From Saposhnikovia divaricata (taxonomy: Eukaryota > Streptophyta > Magnoliopsida > Apiales > Apiaceae), in assembly GCA_036435485.1 (NCBI GenBank), contig CM071597.1:143279647-143343646 (forward strand): a DNA stretch of 64,000 nucleotides. The letters are read 5' to 3'. Of this stretch, positions 36,291-48,650 are shown piece after piece. Under the pieces are notes generated by a model, which did no database searches, was not told the DNA's origin, and was given only the letters and a program-made list of their open reading frames with translations. How positions within the stretch are numbered: the first letter of the stretch is position 1; each line of letters begins with the position of its first letter. The translations under genes were made by a program, and so were the position numbers.

Positions 36291-37910
36291 ATCTTAAGAA
36301 CCTAAGGATAATACTTGTGGATACAATTCCAACCTTACCCTTTCCAACTCTCAGGTTGACACTTCAACCCTTTTGTTCTCTCACCTTGGTCTCACCAACG
36401 CTTTAATATTGTCTCTCAACGCATACTCTCCTCGACCTGTATTCCTTATCGGTTGTTCTATGCATGAAAATTTTCTATCGTAATACTTATACATTCCTCT
36501 ACTACCTTGCTCATAGTATTCGTGTTGAGTCCTTGTATTGTTGGCCCGTGAATACTTTGTGGTCGTGTTTTATAATCTGAGACAACGTCAATACGCATGG
36601 TATTCCTCATATTCCTTGGCCTGATTAGCACGCATGTGTTGCCTCCCGTCAGCCGTTACCACTTGCTATGGATACTGTATAGTCTTCGATATACGTCAAA
36701 CCAGTTCAGCTACTATGTCCCTCGTTCATTGACTTCTTCGTAACGTAAGAAAAGCGAAACTTCTTCTTTCACAGTACGCTTTACAAGAGACGTCCTTACA
36801 TTCGCAGGGTGATGATCGTGATAACAACATTCGTTTCATGGATAAGTTTTTATTCTCGATTCCCCCGTGAAATCTAAGGCACGACACTAAATACAAATTC
36901 GATCGTCTGGATAATTCTTCTTCCATGTCCGTCAGCCACAGATCAAATTAGTACATACGCTCAATCTTTTTGTTAAATATACTTGAAAGCACCTTCAATA
37001 TTCGAAGTTTAACCTTAAGTCTTTATCTGACGTAATCGCTGCAGAAGTTTTATATTGCACCACCATCTCTTCCGTATATAGTTCGATAATCTTCTAAATG
37101 GAAAGTCTCTCATAGGTAAATCACTTGGTCCAACAATTATAAATCAACTAGGGCCATCTCTTGGCTCGGTCTTCGGTGACCTACTTATGAAATTCATTAT
37201 AATTCTGTCCACGTTCAAGATTTTCTACAGGCGGAATTAATCCACTAGATCTCTATCATTCTGCTTTTGACATGCCGCGTTTGTACTTAATAGTTTGCCA
37301 ATACCATTCTTCATATCTGTTTGCCAAACATTCTCTTAATTCTCTATACATCTTTGTCCTTCCCCATAATTTAGTCACTTTCCTCTAAAATTTTTCTTTA
37401 TTGTATATACTCTATTTTCTTGGTCAATACTGACTGAATTCCAATTTCGAATAATCCCTTCTATAGGTATCGGTCACCACACAGGCCTTTCCTGGGAAAT
37501 AACCAATTTTTCCATTATACTCCCTGCTCCCTTTCGTCACCTTCTCTTTCTTATGTTTAGTTCTAATATGAAGATATACTTATGGCACTTGTGGAAAACT
37601 TTCACACTTTTCTCATAAGGTTAACGTCTCAGTTTTATGCGTGAACGCTATCATGACAAATCCCCGACTCACGGTTAGTATATCCTATCCCGTAACCTTT
37701 ATGTTGTCTAGAAGTATAGGCTATCATCCCCTTTCTACTGCATCACCACACCTCTTAAACTCTCGAAAGACGCATCATCGTGACCCTCAAAGTCCTCTTT
37801 TTATCATCAAGTATAGCTAACAACAAGGTTGTTGCTAATATCTCATTTCATTCCAAAATTTGTTCATTAATCCATAAATGCTTCTGACTCATTAGTCCAC
37901 TCAAATGATA

Positions 37911-38132
37911 CTACCATAATTTTATAATGTTTATATTAGTGTGAAATGCCAACTTGGGCACAGTACAGAGGTCGATCTTGAGTTGGTGAAACCCGTTTTT
38001 CAACCTTATCTTTGAAAAAACAACTACACGTTTTAACTGGTCAACAATTCCTACATCTCCAGTTAGGGGTATCGATTCTCGATGGTACATGTAAGATGTC
38101 ATACGCTCGTTCTCTTTCACAACTGGCGCCAA
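37911..38132 (-). pseudogene. Ty3 reverse transcriptase remnant in element E
   Basis: Minus-strand translation contains DQLKRVVVFSKIRLKNGFHQ, the gypsy RT motif A region. The family normally has an Asp in SKIDL; here it is Arg, which removes a catalytic metal-binding residue. It continues with VPKLAFHTN. Flanking sequence is too decayed to extend the domain. Confidence 0.8.
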
Positions 38133-39278
38133 TCAGTCTGAGGCCTGCATGCTGCTGCGATTCCCAATAAACTTGATTAGGTGGTAATCTCGAAGGATCA
38201 TTGGGATATATCCATGCATCCATTTGCTATTAGGGGCCTTTTAAACTTTATGTCTCTCTATGTGCATCAATCCCTTTAAACTAAGTAAAGCTTCACATTT
38301 TTGCCATGATATTTCTTCCTTTCTTGTCCATCTCACTTCCATGTTAGTTTCCTCTAAGGATATGTCTTACATCGCAATCGATTTGAATTTCTTGGATCAG
38401 GAAAAGGCTTGGTAACTCCAGAATTCATTAATATAACATCCTGACAATGGTTGGTAGGAGCGTACTCCCAACCACCTCATCATTTCTTATAACCTTCCTC
38501 ACACTAATATTAAACGTCCTTGTGGTATGCCCCGACATGTTATTCCTACTTTAAATAATTACTCGGCATAACGCTCTGGCTGCACAATTACAACATTTGT
38601 TTTTTTATCTCATATTGGTGTAACGGTTCATAATTGTACCTCCCGTTCACCTTAGAGTAATCACTTTAAAAGGAATGGTTTCAAAATAACAAGGTCCAAT
38701 AGATAATTTCAATAAGAATTCCACATTGGATGTTCCAAGAATGCTGATGGTTCCAAATACTAGGAGTCTCGATTTTTGGAGATGTAAGGATGGACAGAAA
38801 GAATACAACAAGGTTTATTCCTTCATGTCCTGATAATTTTGTAATATGATATCATAGAGAATGTTGCACGAGGGCAATGATTGTTGGATACAAAAGTCAT
38901 AAAGATGGTCTTTATACAATTCTTACATCGGGTGGATACTTTTCCTCCTGAATAATAAGAGGAAATCTAAAGTCGCATTGATGAAGGTCAGCCAATAGAA
39001 AGCAATTCTACTCCATGACAATTAAAGAATGAAGTAGTTTGTCATTCAAGTAATCAATGGTTTCAAGTGAATTCTCATTGTATGAATGAAAGAATAAAAT
39101 ATTCAAGTGATATAAAGTCTGATACGAAGATGGGTAAGAGTTCAAGTCGAGTGGGCGACCTCACTAGGTCTCAATCAAGTTATTCATCGAACTTTCATCA
39201 TCATGCTTTACAGTAGGCAAAATGCATGGCAGAATTGCTGAATAAATTAAATTGGGAGTTGGACCAGTGAAATAATAA

Positions 39279-39468
39279 CTAGTCCTCTTCAAGAAACACT
39301 AGCAACTAGCTAGACAAAATTTGCTAGTCCACCTGTTTGAGACATCACCACTAGCTAGGACAATTAGCTAAATGTTCTTCATAATGACACATTGGTGACT
39401 AGTCAGAACAATCAACTAGTTATTCATATTGACATATCAACTAGCTGGTTTCGATTGGCTAGAACGAA
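39279..39468. repeat. CTAG-rich cluster
   Basis: About 11 CTAG sites in 190 bp, many as ACTAGT, ACTAGC or GCTAGT, some doubled as CTAGCTAG. They look like a decayed short repeat. Confidence 0.6.
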
Positions 39469-39805
39469 ATCTCAACATCGTAGCCACTAAAGAAACTTTA
39501 GGCTACTCGGACCATGAATTGAAATAAGAGGTTAATAAATTTGAAAAAGGAAAATACAAAATTTGAAGGGAATGTTCTAGGTATCGGAACAATCGATAAC
39601 CTCTCATCAAATATTACTTATCAGTGAAACGGTCCACCCAAGGGTGCCTCCGTACACATGCTTTATCAAATCCTACAATAGAATTAAATTCGGAATACCA
39701 ATATCAAAATGATATCCTTACTATGATTTCGATGTACGATGTACAATATTATCTTGAATAGAAGAAAAGAATTCATGAGGGATGTCTGGGCATTAGATCA
39801 TCCGT

Positions 39806-39859
39806 GTCCTCAGTAATTTGTTAAATATTTATGTCCTCAGTAATTTGTTAAATATTTAT
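39806..39859. repeat. Perfect 27-bp tandem duplication
   Basis: GTCCTCAGTAATTTG and the following 12 bases occur twice without a gap or mismatch (39806-39832, 39833-39859). Confidence 0.97.
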
Positions 39860-41349
39860 GAGCTCAACTGAAGAGTGCAAGTATGAAAGAAACAATCAAA
39901 TATCAATATTCGTTAAGTAATATTCGTCAATTAATTAAGGAAATATTTGTTGAACATTCCTTGGATAATTGAAAGAAAGTGTAAATAGGCTTGAGCCGAA
40001 CAAGATCATCATAAATTTTTGAATAGAATGTTCATGGATCAAAGAAAATTACTTCGGATAAGCCCTGCTTTAGGGAAAGTATCTCACTGGTTGTTATTCC
40101 ACAAGTTTGAAGTAGAGAGCTAGAAGGGCTACCTGATATAAACTAATCGAGGTAACAGGGTTAGTGAACAGTTTAAAATGAAGTAGTGCACATGCCGGTA
40201 GTTACCAAAATAAGTTAATGATCATTCGTGCATCTCATTATCACCATTATGAGGGTAACTCCATCTCTTCGTCTTCGTAATACAAGACACCAACTAGTGC
40301 GTCTCTCAATCATCATCTTAAAGTCATTTATCGAGTTGGGGTTTCACAAATATATCTGTCATTTCCGTGCTTTATCTTGAAGACCAAGCTTCACATCATT
40401 CCGGGGACACCTGCTAAGTCCATAGGGTCCTACTTCATGCCTTCCGACATGAATCACAAGTGGCCAGTTCCCCCTGGGAACAGATCAAAAAGATCTCTCA
40501 GGGATCTCAGTGCAGTCCATAGGTTCAGTGGCGGGTGTGTGTATGTGAATATATACCAAAAATATTGAGGTCTACAATATATATATACGTAGTCCCTGAT
40601 AACATCTCTATCAAAGGATCCCACTCTAGACCCACTGGTCTTTTCTTTTGGTAGACTCTGAGATCACTGTATCGCTCGTTGCAACCATATTCAACTTCTC
40701 TTGAGTCCCTTTGTTAATTCTACTTGTTTGTTCTCTAAGTTGAACTACCATGCTCTAGCGTCCGAATCATGCGTGGAATTATATAGCACGCTCGTCTTAT
40801 GATAACATTCTCGTATAACATATGTACAATTCGCCATCAAGGGTAATGAAATCCACAACGGCATAGTAACCACCTTTCAGGTAAACCCTTTACTTATCGA
40901 AAATCGGATCTTATAGCCAACGTAAAAGGCTTTCATTATTCCAAGTACTAAGTACCCTTAATTATGTAGGGAAGTCTAAACTTCTTGATTCTTAAAATGC
41001 CGCCTCCTAAACTGTGGAGGACTATGGGCCACAAAATTTATGCCGGCCTAGTCATCCGATCATATTGGCAATATCGCCTCTACCTCAGCTGCTCTTGAGA
41101 TTTCGCTCTGCTTCCTATATCATTACCAACGATAGGTCATGTACGACTCTCAAACCTCTATTCATCATTCTGAAGGTCTCTAAGGATTCTATCGACCCTA
41201 GTATAATACCTCCAGTAAACACTCTAGTCCATTCTACTCACCGGTACCTCTTCCGGAAGTCCAATAATAAGTTTACTACGATCTCTTATGTCATTCTCCT
41301 ACTTAGACTTAACTCTCAACACTCTCGTTTCTGAGTACTGTAACTTATT

Positions 41350-41361
41350 GCTCTGATACCA
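41350..41361 (-). other. Primer-binding site of element E (tRNA-iMet)
   Basis: GCTCTGATACCA, the reverse complement of TGGTATCAGAGC, lies four bases from the right LTR, as in element D. Confidence 0.95.
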
Positions 41362-41365
41362 TTTC

Positions 41366-44300
41366 TGTAACGCCCCCAAATTCGAGGTCAGAGATTCAGG
41401 TCGCCACATCACCATCCAACCATATCATACCTGTATTAACTTTACAACTCAACAATACATCCATCCAGACCTCAATCTTACACACAAACAAGTTAGAGCC
41501 TCAGAAACGATAATCAAAAGTAACACTAAATATTACAATTCATCTGTACAATCCAAAGTCTTACGCAATTCCACTTATACAACTACACTTGAAGACAAGT
41601 CTTACTATTACAGTTGAAAACCTATCAGACTTACTCTGTAGTATTTATCAGGAACTAAATCATCTCCGGGGTAAATCTTCTACTCCTCTTCTGCTGGTGC
41701 GGAGTTAACCGACCAAATTCTTCTCTTTCTGAAAAGTTTTTATAAAGCAAGAATGAGCTACATAATGCTCAGCAAGTTCACCATTTTGAAAAATAATAAT
41801 GTGGTTATTTCGAAAACATTCCCAACTGTATGGGTATATATCTCAGATTTCAAAACATAATTCGACAATATATATGTCCGAGTTTGAATAAAACGTTTAT
41901 ACTTACTAAGGAGCTTTAAGAATCACATATGACTCCGTTATAAGGTCCCCATTTCAATATATCTCAAGTTGGAAAATATATACATATGAGTATATCATTT
42001 TCGGCAAAACACTCTACGGTTAACATACTGTACAAGGAATACATTATTGTAAAACCTCTTTCCTTCCTTAGCTTAGAAGGTTTCTCATTCAAAAACATTT
42101 CATTATTTGAAATAATTGCAAGAGTGCACTAACGCGTGCCAATCTTTATAGAAAATCTTTCAGTTCTAGATACTACACGATGTCAATATTTTTCTTATCA
42201 AAAACCACACTATCGGCAACTTGGCACTTAGGCCCAAGAAGCAGTGTCTGAGTATTTTTCCAAAGTGGAGGATGGGACTTGAAGAAAACATAAAACCTGA
42301 CAGGGATTGACGATGATCAGTCACCACATCCAAGTCCAATAATCCGCGGGTCTTCTCTACTGGTAGAAGGATAGAAACTACATCCGTAACTATCCTCGGG
42401 TGAAAACTACATCCGTAATCACCCTCGATGAAAACTACATCCGTAATCATCCTTCGGCAACACCTGGGCCGGAATAATAATTGATGGACCGCCTGGCTCA
42501 CGGCCGCTTACACATCCCGGGAATCGTTCGTCAACGATTCCCACACCTGCCAGAGTCCCCTTTTTTTCTTTCTTGTCAAAAATCATTTTGATAGAAAATT
42601 CGAGTAGTTGAAGTTCGACCTCAGTCGACCGATGATTCTTGAAAAGTGTACAAGAAGCAAAACCTTACCGGGGGTTTTCGAAAATGTTTTGGGTTCGAAA
42701 GAGTTCGAGTTTGAAAACGATGAAGGTATCTTGGATTACTTTTGTCTTTAAAATAATGAACAATAATTAATAAATGATATTTTGAGATTTAATATAAACA
42801 ATTAATAAAATAATTATTCAATTAAAATAAGCTTTTAATCCAAGATAGATATTTTTGAGTATTTATAATAATGTAAAAATAATAAATACTTAAGTATACG
42901 ATACTTCCCGAATGACCTTTCGGGTTTTCGCAATTTAATCACGATACAATAATATACCGCTCCCCGGTCAGTAGTATATTTGGACCGCTACGACCTCTAT
43001 TGCTAGAATCGTTGTCCGAAGGAAACACTTTCATTCTAAGTTCAAGGGTGTACAAACACATATGCATAAATCTCAAACTTCAACAAAATCTCGTAAAGCA
43101 TAAGCATATAATACGTTTGGAAGCTACAAACACAACAGTGAAAATCCTTTATATAAGTTTTGAAAAGTAAACTTGCCTTGGTAGGGTGGGGTGGTCGAGC
43201 TCGCGACGTGGAACGAAGATCTATACATAATCAATATTCGTACGTTAGTACCTTAACAACACTACTTAATCATAAGGTTTTAAAAGATGTAAGACCAACT
43301 TAATGACTCCACTTATGACCACTAACTCCCTCATACGACCGTGTCACCATATTATCACATTCGTTACCCATTCGACTCAAATCTATTCCTCAAACTCGAA
43401 ACTCAAGTGAATAATTAAAACTACTTTAAACTAATCTCCTAAGTGGGTTTTCACTTGCGCACACCTCGCTCTAACATTTTTATAAAATTGAAAAATTCAA
43501 ATTTTAATTAGATTCTTTTTGGGTAGCCTTCCTTACTGTAAGACCTAGCTATTATCAATTTTTCACAATGTTTGCAGAAAGTTTGAGGGTCCAAAGATAG
43601 TTGACAAACAGACCATACAGTGCAGTCCGGATTTCAGAACCACTCTTCACTCTTCTGGTCATAACTCAAAATCTACACATCACCTAGTCTTGAACTTTAT
43701 ATTTTTGGAAACTACATTCAAATACCTTTCTAACCATGGGTATTAGACCCTCAGGAGACAAGTTTAAGGGGTTCAAAAGCCTACTGTAAGACAGTACATA
43801 CTCCCAGACTTTTTACTCAGCACACATCTTTAGTTAATCCTTCAAGAACTCAACTTATACATCATATCTACCATTAAAACCACCAAGTCTCATCTCTATA
43901 ACATACATGGGGTCACATACTCTAAGCACAAGCTTTAAAATCACATCAACCACATATAACCTCAAGATTTCATCATCCATAACTCATATAACTAAGATAT
44001 GCATTAATACTCCTAGATCTAACATTATAAACCATAAACAATCCATGCTTCGTTCGCTCAATCGCTTAATCTCATTGTAAAGTTTCAGCGGTTTCTAGAA
44101 CGTTTGTTTCACTTCCTCAGTGGTTTTCGTTCCAAATTCTCAAATCACTTATAATAAAATTCCAAAATATTAACTTCTCAATTTCTCAAATTAAATATCT
44201 CATTTCTTGATATTACTGATATATAATTCACTGCTCGGTCAAATATTACACGAAAATAGAATTTGGAATTTCTGAATTCCGATCGCATTTACATACACTT

Positions 44301-44479
44301 ATTTACTCCGTAGATTACTAGTATAACTTCGGAATATCTACACTACGTCTCGTACATAGGTGGCATGAAAAATTTTCTTAATCCTCAAAATCACTATTCA
44401 TCCACCAAATCACTATTCATTGATGCACTTCATCATAATAGGAAAAGTTTTAATTCTACCGAAATTTTGGGTTCTTACA
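41366..44479 (-). repeat. Right LTR of element E (5' LTR in element sense, 3114 bp)
   Basis: Same length and ends as the left copy, about 35-45 substitutions by eye. The stem-loop motif is at 41744-41776 and the 28-bp repeat at 42377-42457. The reading frame that leaves this LTR at about 44365 and enters B gag is fortuitous. Confidence 0.94.
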
Positions 44480-45353
44480 CCTACCATGAGAAAAACCAAG
44501 CTAAACCCAAGGCTGCCATTGGACTTGACTATGGCACTCTTAAACAGAGGAAAGGCTATGCTGTCATTGAAGATGACATAATTGTTCAGGATGAAGTGCC
44601 TCACATTTTGAAAAAGACTGAGTCTCCAATTTTTAAAGAACCAACATTTGAAATTGATGAGGATGCCTTACTCATTAAGAAAATGTTGAATGATGAGGAT
44701 GAGGCACAGTCTAGTGAACAACCAGCATCTTCTAAGAGTGAGAGTGTCAAGGCAAAAGCCAAGAAGCCAGTAGGAGGTAGACCTAGACCTGAGAAGTTTG
44801 TGAAATTTGTTTCAGCTAGGAAAAATGAATCTGAGAAGAAAGTGGCTAATAAGAAACAAAACAGGAATGGCAAGCTAGGGATAAACAAGAATAATAATTA
44901 TGCTTATGTGCCAAATGCCCTAGGAAAGTTTGTCAAAACTGTTTTAGCACTAATCACTTAACTCATGCATGCAAGAAACCAACTTTTAGTGTAGTTCAGC
45001 CTTTCTATGATTGCTCTGTGCCTTTAAGACATAGAGATTCACCTTTCTGTGATAAACTTGACTGTATGCCATGCAACATGAATGTTATGACTAGCTGTTT
45101 TAATTTAAGAAGATAATTCATGGATGGTTGCATCAGTCACAACATTCACACACACTACACAAGGCCAGAGTCTTCAAGTCCCCCTAGAGTTAGGAAGGTA
45201 CCTCTGTCACCTAAGTCTAAGAATTTAGATTCTAAGACTTCTAACAGTGACAAGAAGACTAGTCCTAAGAAAGTTGATAAGCATGCTGTTTTTGATAAAT
45301 CTGTTTCTAAGCCAAGTGAACCCGAACTTGTTTGGGTACCAAAGAAAAAGTAA
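44480..45353 (+). pseudogene. Element B gag, C-terminal part
   Basis: Resumes the frame cut by E (YHEKNQAKPKAAIGLDY, a typical SIRE gag phrase). It runs through acidic and Lys-rich sequence to a frameshift near 44925, just before a zinc knuckle (CQNCFSTNHLTHAC, 44931-44972). The knuckle frame ends at TAA 45114. A Ser/Lys-rich tail follows and ends VWVPKKK at TAA 45351, which aligns with the end of C's gag. Confidence 0.87.
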
Positions 45354-45370
45354 TACTTTTGTGCTTGCAG
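45354..45370 (+). promoter_or_regulatory. Splice-acceptor-like gag/pol junction, element B
   Basis: TACTTTTGTGCTTGCAG followed by GGCAAAG lies directly after the gag stop, and pol is in the -1 frame, exactly as in element C. In both elements the CAG is a full codon of the pol frame. Confidence 0.45.
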
Positions 45371-47883
45371 GGCAAAGAAAGTGAAAAGAAGGTCATGTGG
45401 ATTTTGGACAGTGGATGCTCAAATCACATAACTGGTGATATGGCCCTGCTATCACAATATGAAGAGAAGGCTGGCCCAATGGTTGCTTTTGGAGATGACA
45501 GCATGGGTAACACATTGGGATATGGCAATTTAAAAGTTGGTAATGTCATCATTGAAGGTGTAGCACTAGTCAAGGGTCTCAAGCATAATCTATTAAGTGT
45601 TGGTCAGTTTACTGATAGAGGATTCAAGGTAAATTTTGACAAAAATGAATGTTTGATCACCCACAAGAAGAATGGTGATTTTGCTCCATCTGTAGTAAGA
45701 AAAGGAAGCCTGTTTGTAGCCAATATGGACTCTGCAAACAAGGACAAAGTTTGTTGCTTCTACTCAAAAGCATCAAATGAAGATTGTTGGCTATGGCACA
45801 AGAAGTTATCACACCTGAACTTCAAGGCCATTAATTCTCTAGTCAAAAGAGAGTTAGTGAGAGGCATGCCTATACTTGAGTTCTGTCAAGAAGGAGTGTG
45901 TGAGGCTTTCCAAAAAGGAAAGATGAAAAGGTCAAGCCACAAGTCAAAGACAGTGACATCAATCACCAAGCCCCTACAATTAATTCATATGGATTTGTTT
46001 GGGCCTGTCAATATTATGTCACTCTCAAGAAAGAAGTATGCCCTAGTGATGGTTGATGACTACACAAGGTATACGTGGGTGGAATTTCTAGCATCAAAGG
46101 ATGAGGCTCCATAAGTAATCATTAGCACATAAAGATAGTTGATAAGGAAGCAAAAGCCAACAATGCAAGTGTGATTGCATTGAGAAGTGATAATGAAACA
46201 GAGTTCAGAAATGCCTTACTTGAAGCATTTTGCAAAGAGAATGGCATCTCTCAACAATTCTCAGCTCCAAGGACTCCACAACAAAATGGAGTAGTTGAGA
46301 GAAAGAATAGAACTTTAATTGAGACTGCTAGAACAATGTTGTTTGATGCAAAGATGCCCACATGTTTTTGGGCTGAGGCTGTGAGCACTGCATGCTATAT
46401 CCAGAACAGAACCCTTATCAACAAAAATACTGGAAAGACACCTTGCAATTTGATGACTGGAAAGAAGCCTACTCTAAAGTATGTTCATACTTTTGGAAGC
46501 AAATGCTTTGTGTTGAAAGACAATTCAGAATATGTTGGGAAGTTTGATGCAAAGGTATTTTAAGGAATTTTTCTTGGCTATTCTATGGAGAGAATTGCAT
46601 ACAAAGCTTATGTCATCAGTCAAAAGAAAGTTATGGAAAGCACAGATGTGACATTTGATGACAGCAAACTACCTGGATTAGAAGAAGCAAATGATGAAGA
46701 TAGAGATCCATTAAAGTTTGAAAATCTAGATGATTCTGATGAAGAGATTGAAATTGAAGTTGAAACTCTAGTTCAACAAACTCAAATGAATGATGAAACA
46801 AGAGAAGAATCTGATCCAATCAACAGTGAAGAGGCTAGCATCCAAGACACACCTGTGAATAGTAGCAACTTCACAGGGGGAGGAAATGAAAATGATCATG
46901 ACTTGGATGATGAAGCAACATCAAGGTTGAGAAATCAAACTGAGCACTCAAGGAAATGGGATAGGTCACACACTGCAGAGCAAATTATTGGAGATCCAAA
47001 TGCAGGAGTGAGAACTAGGAGAGCAACTCAAAATGAGTGCCTCTATGGTTGCTTTCTATCTCAGATTGAGCCTAATAAACTTGATGATGCGCTGTTGGAT
47101 CCAGATTGGATTATTGCTATGCAAGAGGAGCTTAATCAATATGAAAGAAACAAAGTATGGGAACTTGTGGTTGCACCAAAGAACAGAACCATTGTTGGAA
47201 CAAAATGGGTTCTGAAGAATAAGATGGATGAAGATGGTGTAATAGTAAGAAACAAAGCAAGGTTGATTGCAAAAGGATACTCTCAACAGGAAGGCATTGA
47301 CTATGATGAGACATTTGCTCCTGTTGCTAGACTGGAAGCCATCAGAATCTTCTTGGCATTTGCTGCTCATTCAAACTTTAAAGTCTATCAAATGGATGTC
47401 AAGAGTGCATTTCTGAATGGGGAGTTGGAAGAGGAAGTTTATGTACAACAACCACCTGGCTTTGAGGATCCACATTTCCCAGAATTTGTCTACAGACTGC
47501 TTAAGCCATTGTATGGACTTAAGCAGGCTCCAAGGGCATGGTAAGACACTTTATCACAGTTTCTTCTTGAAAATGAATTCACTAGAGGCACATTGGACAA
47601 GACACTGTTTTACAAGAAGCATGGTAATGATATTATTCTAGTTCAGATCTATGTGGACGATATCATATTTCGCTCTATAAATGAGAAGCTATGTGAGAAA
47701 TTCTCTAAGCTCATGCAAAGCAGATATGAGATGAGTATGATGGGAGAGTTAACATTCTTTCTTGGATTGCAAGTTAGTCACAGGAACGATGGTATCTTCA
47801 TCAGTCAAACCAAGTACATCAAGGATTTATTAAAGAAGTTTGACTTAGAAGACTGTTCACCTGCAAAGACACCCATGGCCACT
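45368..47883 (+). pseudogene. Element B pol, part before solo LTR F
   Basis: Protease (ILDSGCSNHITG), integrase zinc region (WHKKLSH; CEAF where C has CDAC, so one zinc ligand is lost), integrase core (IHMDLFGPV; LRSDNETEF; NGVVERKNRT), acidic linker and RT (YQMDVKSAFLN; YVDD at 47650-47661). Breaks: frameshift with TAA near 46112, TAA 46561, TAA 47542 in the LKQAPRAWY motif. F interrupts the RT-RNase H connection after PAKTPMAT; the reading continues at 52261. Confidence 0.92.
47879..47883. repeat. Left target-site duplication of element F (CCACT)
   Basis: CCACT before F, repeated at 52256-52260. Confidence 0.95.
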
Positions 47884-48527
47884 TATAACGCCCTAGAAAA
47901 TATCGTATTTATTATTATTATTATTCAATTATTTAATATTAAATATAATTTATAAGGTGTGAAAATTTTATTTTTATAGATAAAATATATTTGACGTCAT
48001 GTTATATGGTGAATTATGTGTGCCAGAATTGTCCGTGTATTTTTATTTGCATTTTTGATGATTTAAATCTATTTGAATTACGCATTATTGATCTTTTGAG
48101 AATTTTATAAATTTATCAGAGTTATTAAAAATCACGAAATCTTTTGTAATATCATCTTTGTAAATTAAATTTGTTTTAAAATTATTGGGTGTATTAATTT
48201 GGGTGTTTTGGTATTTTAAAATGATTTTACGAGTTATATTGCATTTAAATGGTCAAAATTTGTAAAATTCATATTTAATTCATTTTTTGATCCTAAAAAA
48301 TTTTTAACAATATGGGAATAAAGATAATTTTATTTTCTTCATTTTAAAAATGATGTTGAGATTTTTCTCAATTAATACCTATTTATTTTCCATTTTACCA
48401 GGTAATTTTAGATTGTTTTAGTTAGAAAATTTGTTAATAAATTTCAAAATACCCCATTCCTCTAAATCCCTAAATTATAAGATTTTTCCCCATTTCTCAG
48501 TTGGGCTGCTCTGTTTCTTTCACTCGA

Positions 48528-48650
48528 TCCTTCTCGAACTCTCTCCACTTCCCTCAAACTCTCGAGCCCCTCTCAATCCCTCTCTCCCTCACGCGAATCT
48601 CTCTATCTCTCGTTTAATCTCTCCCCTCCCTCACTTCTTTCCCCTATGTG
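48528..48650 (+). other. Pyrimidine-rich tract in F
   Basis: About 120 bp almost purely C and T on the plus strand (CTCTCTCCCTC-type), followed by GT-rich sequence to about 49100. A CT-rich leader is common just downstream of plant promoters, so this may mark the transcript start of the LTR. Inference only. Confidence 0.4.

Larger units (their letters stand above)
36291..41349 (-). other. Remaining interior of element E, highly degenerate
   Basis: Outside the RT remnant I see no recognisable protein motif on either strand. Two local patterns stand out: a cluster of CTAG tetranucleotides (39279-39468) and a perfect 27-bp tandem duplication (39806-39859). By position in element sense, gag should lie nearest the primer site, about 39-41 kb, but no zinc knuckle is visible. 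Confidence 0.5.
32470..44479 (-). mobile_element. Element E: Ty3/gypsy chromovirus with 3.1-kb LTRs, minus strand, chimeric interior
   Basis: 12,010 bp with two 3114-bp LTRs (32470-35583, 41366-44479) and a 5782-bp interior. The primer site beside the right LTR and the purine tract beside the left LTR set minus orientation. Flanks are ACTAT (32465-32469) and CCTAC (44480-44484): each differs by one base from ACTAC, the site implied by the host frame. LTRs differ at about 35-45 positions, so it is older than D. The interior has an integrase C-terminus, an RT remnant and a second purine tract, suggesting two joined elements. Confidence 0.9.

Noticed and set aside
44365..44479. N-terminal 38 codons of the open frame that continues into B gag
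   Set aside because: This is E LTR sequence; the gag part begins at 44480. The true upstream gag is at 32184-32469.
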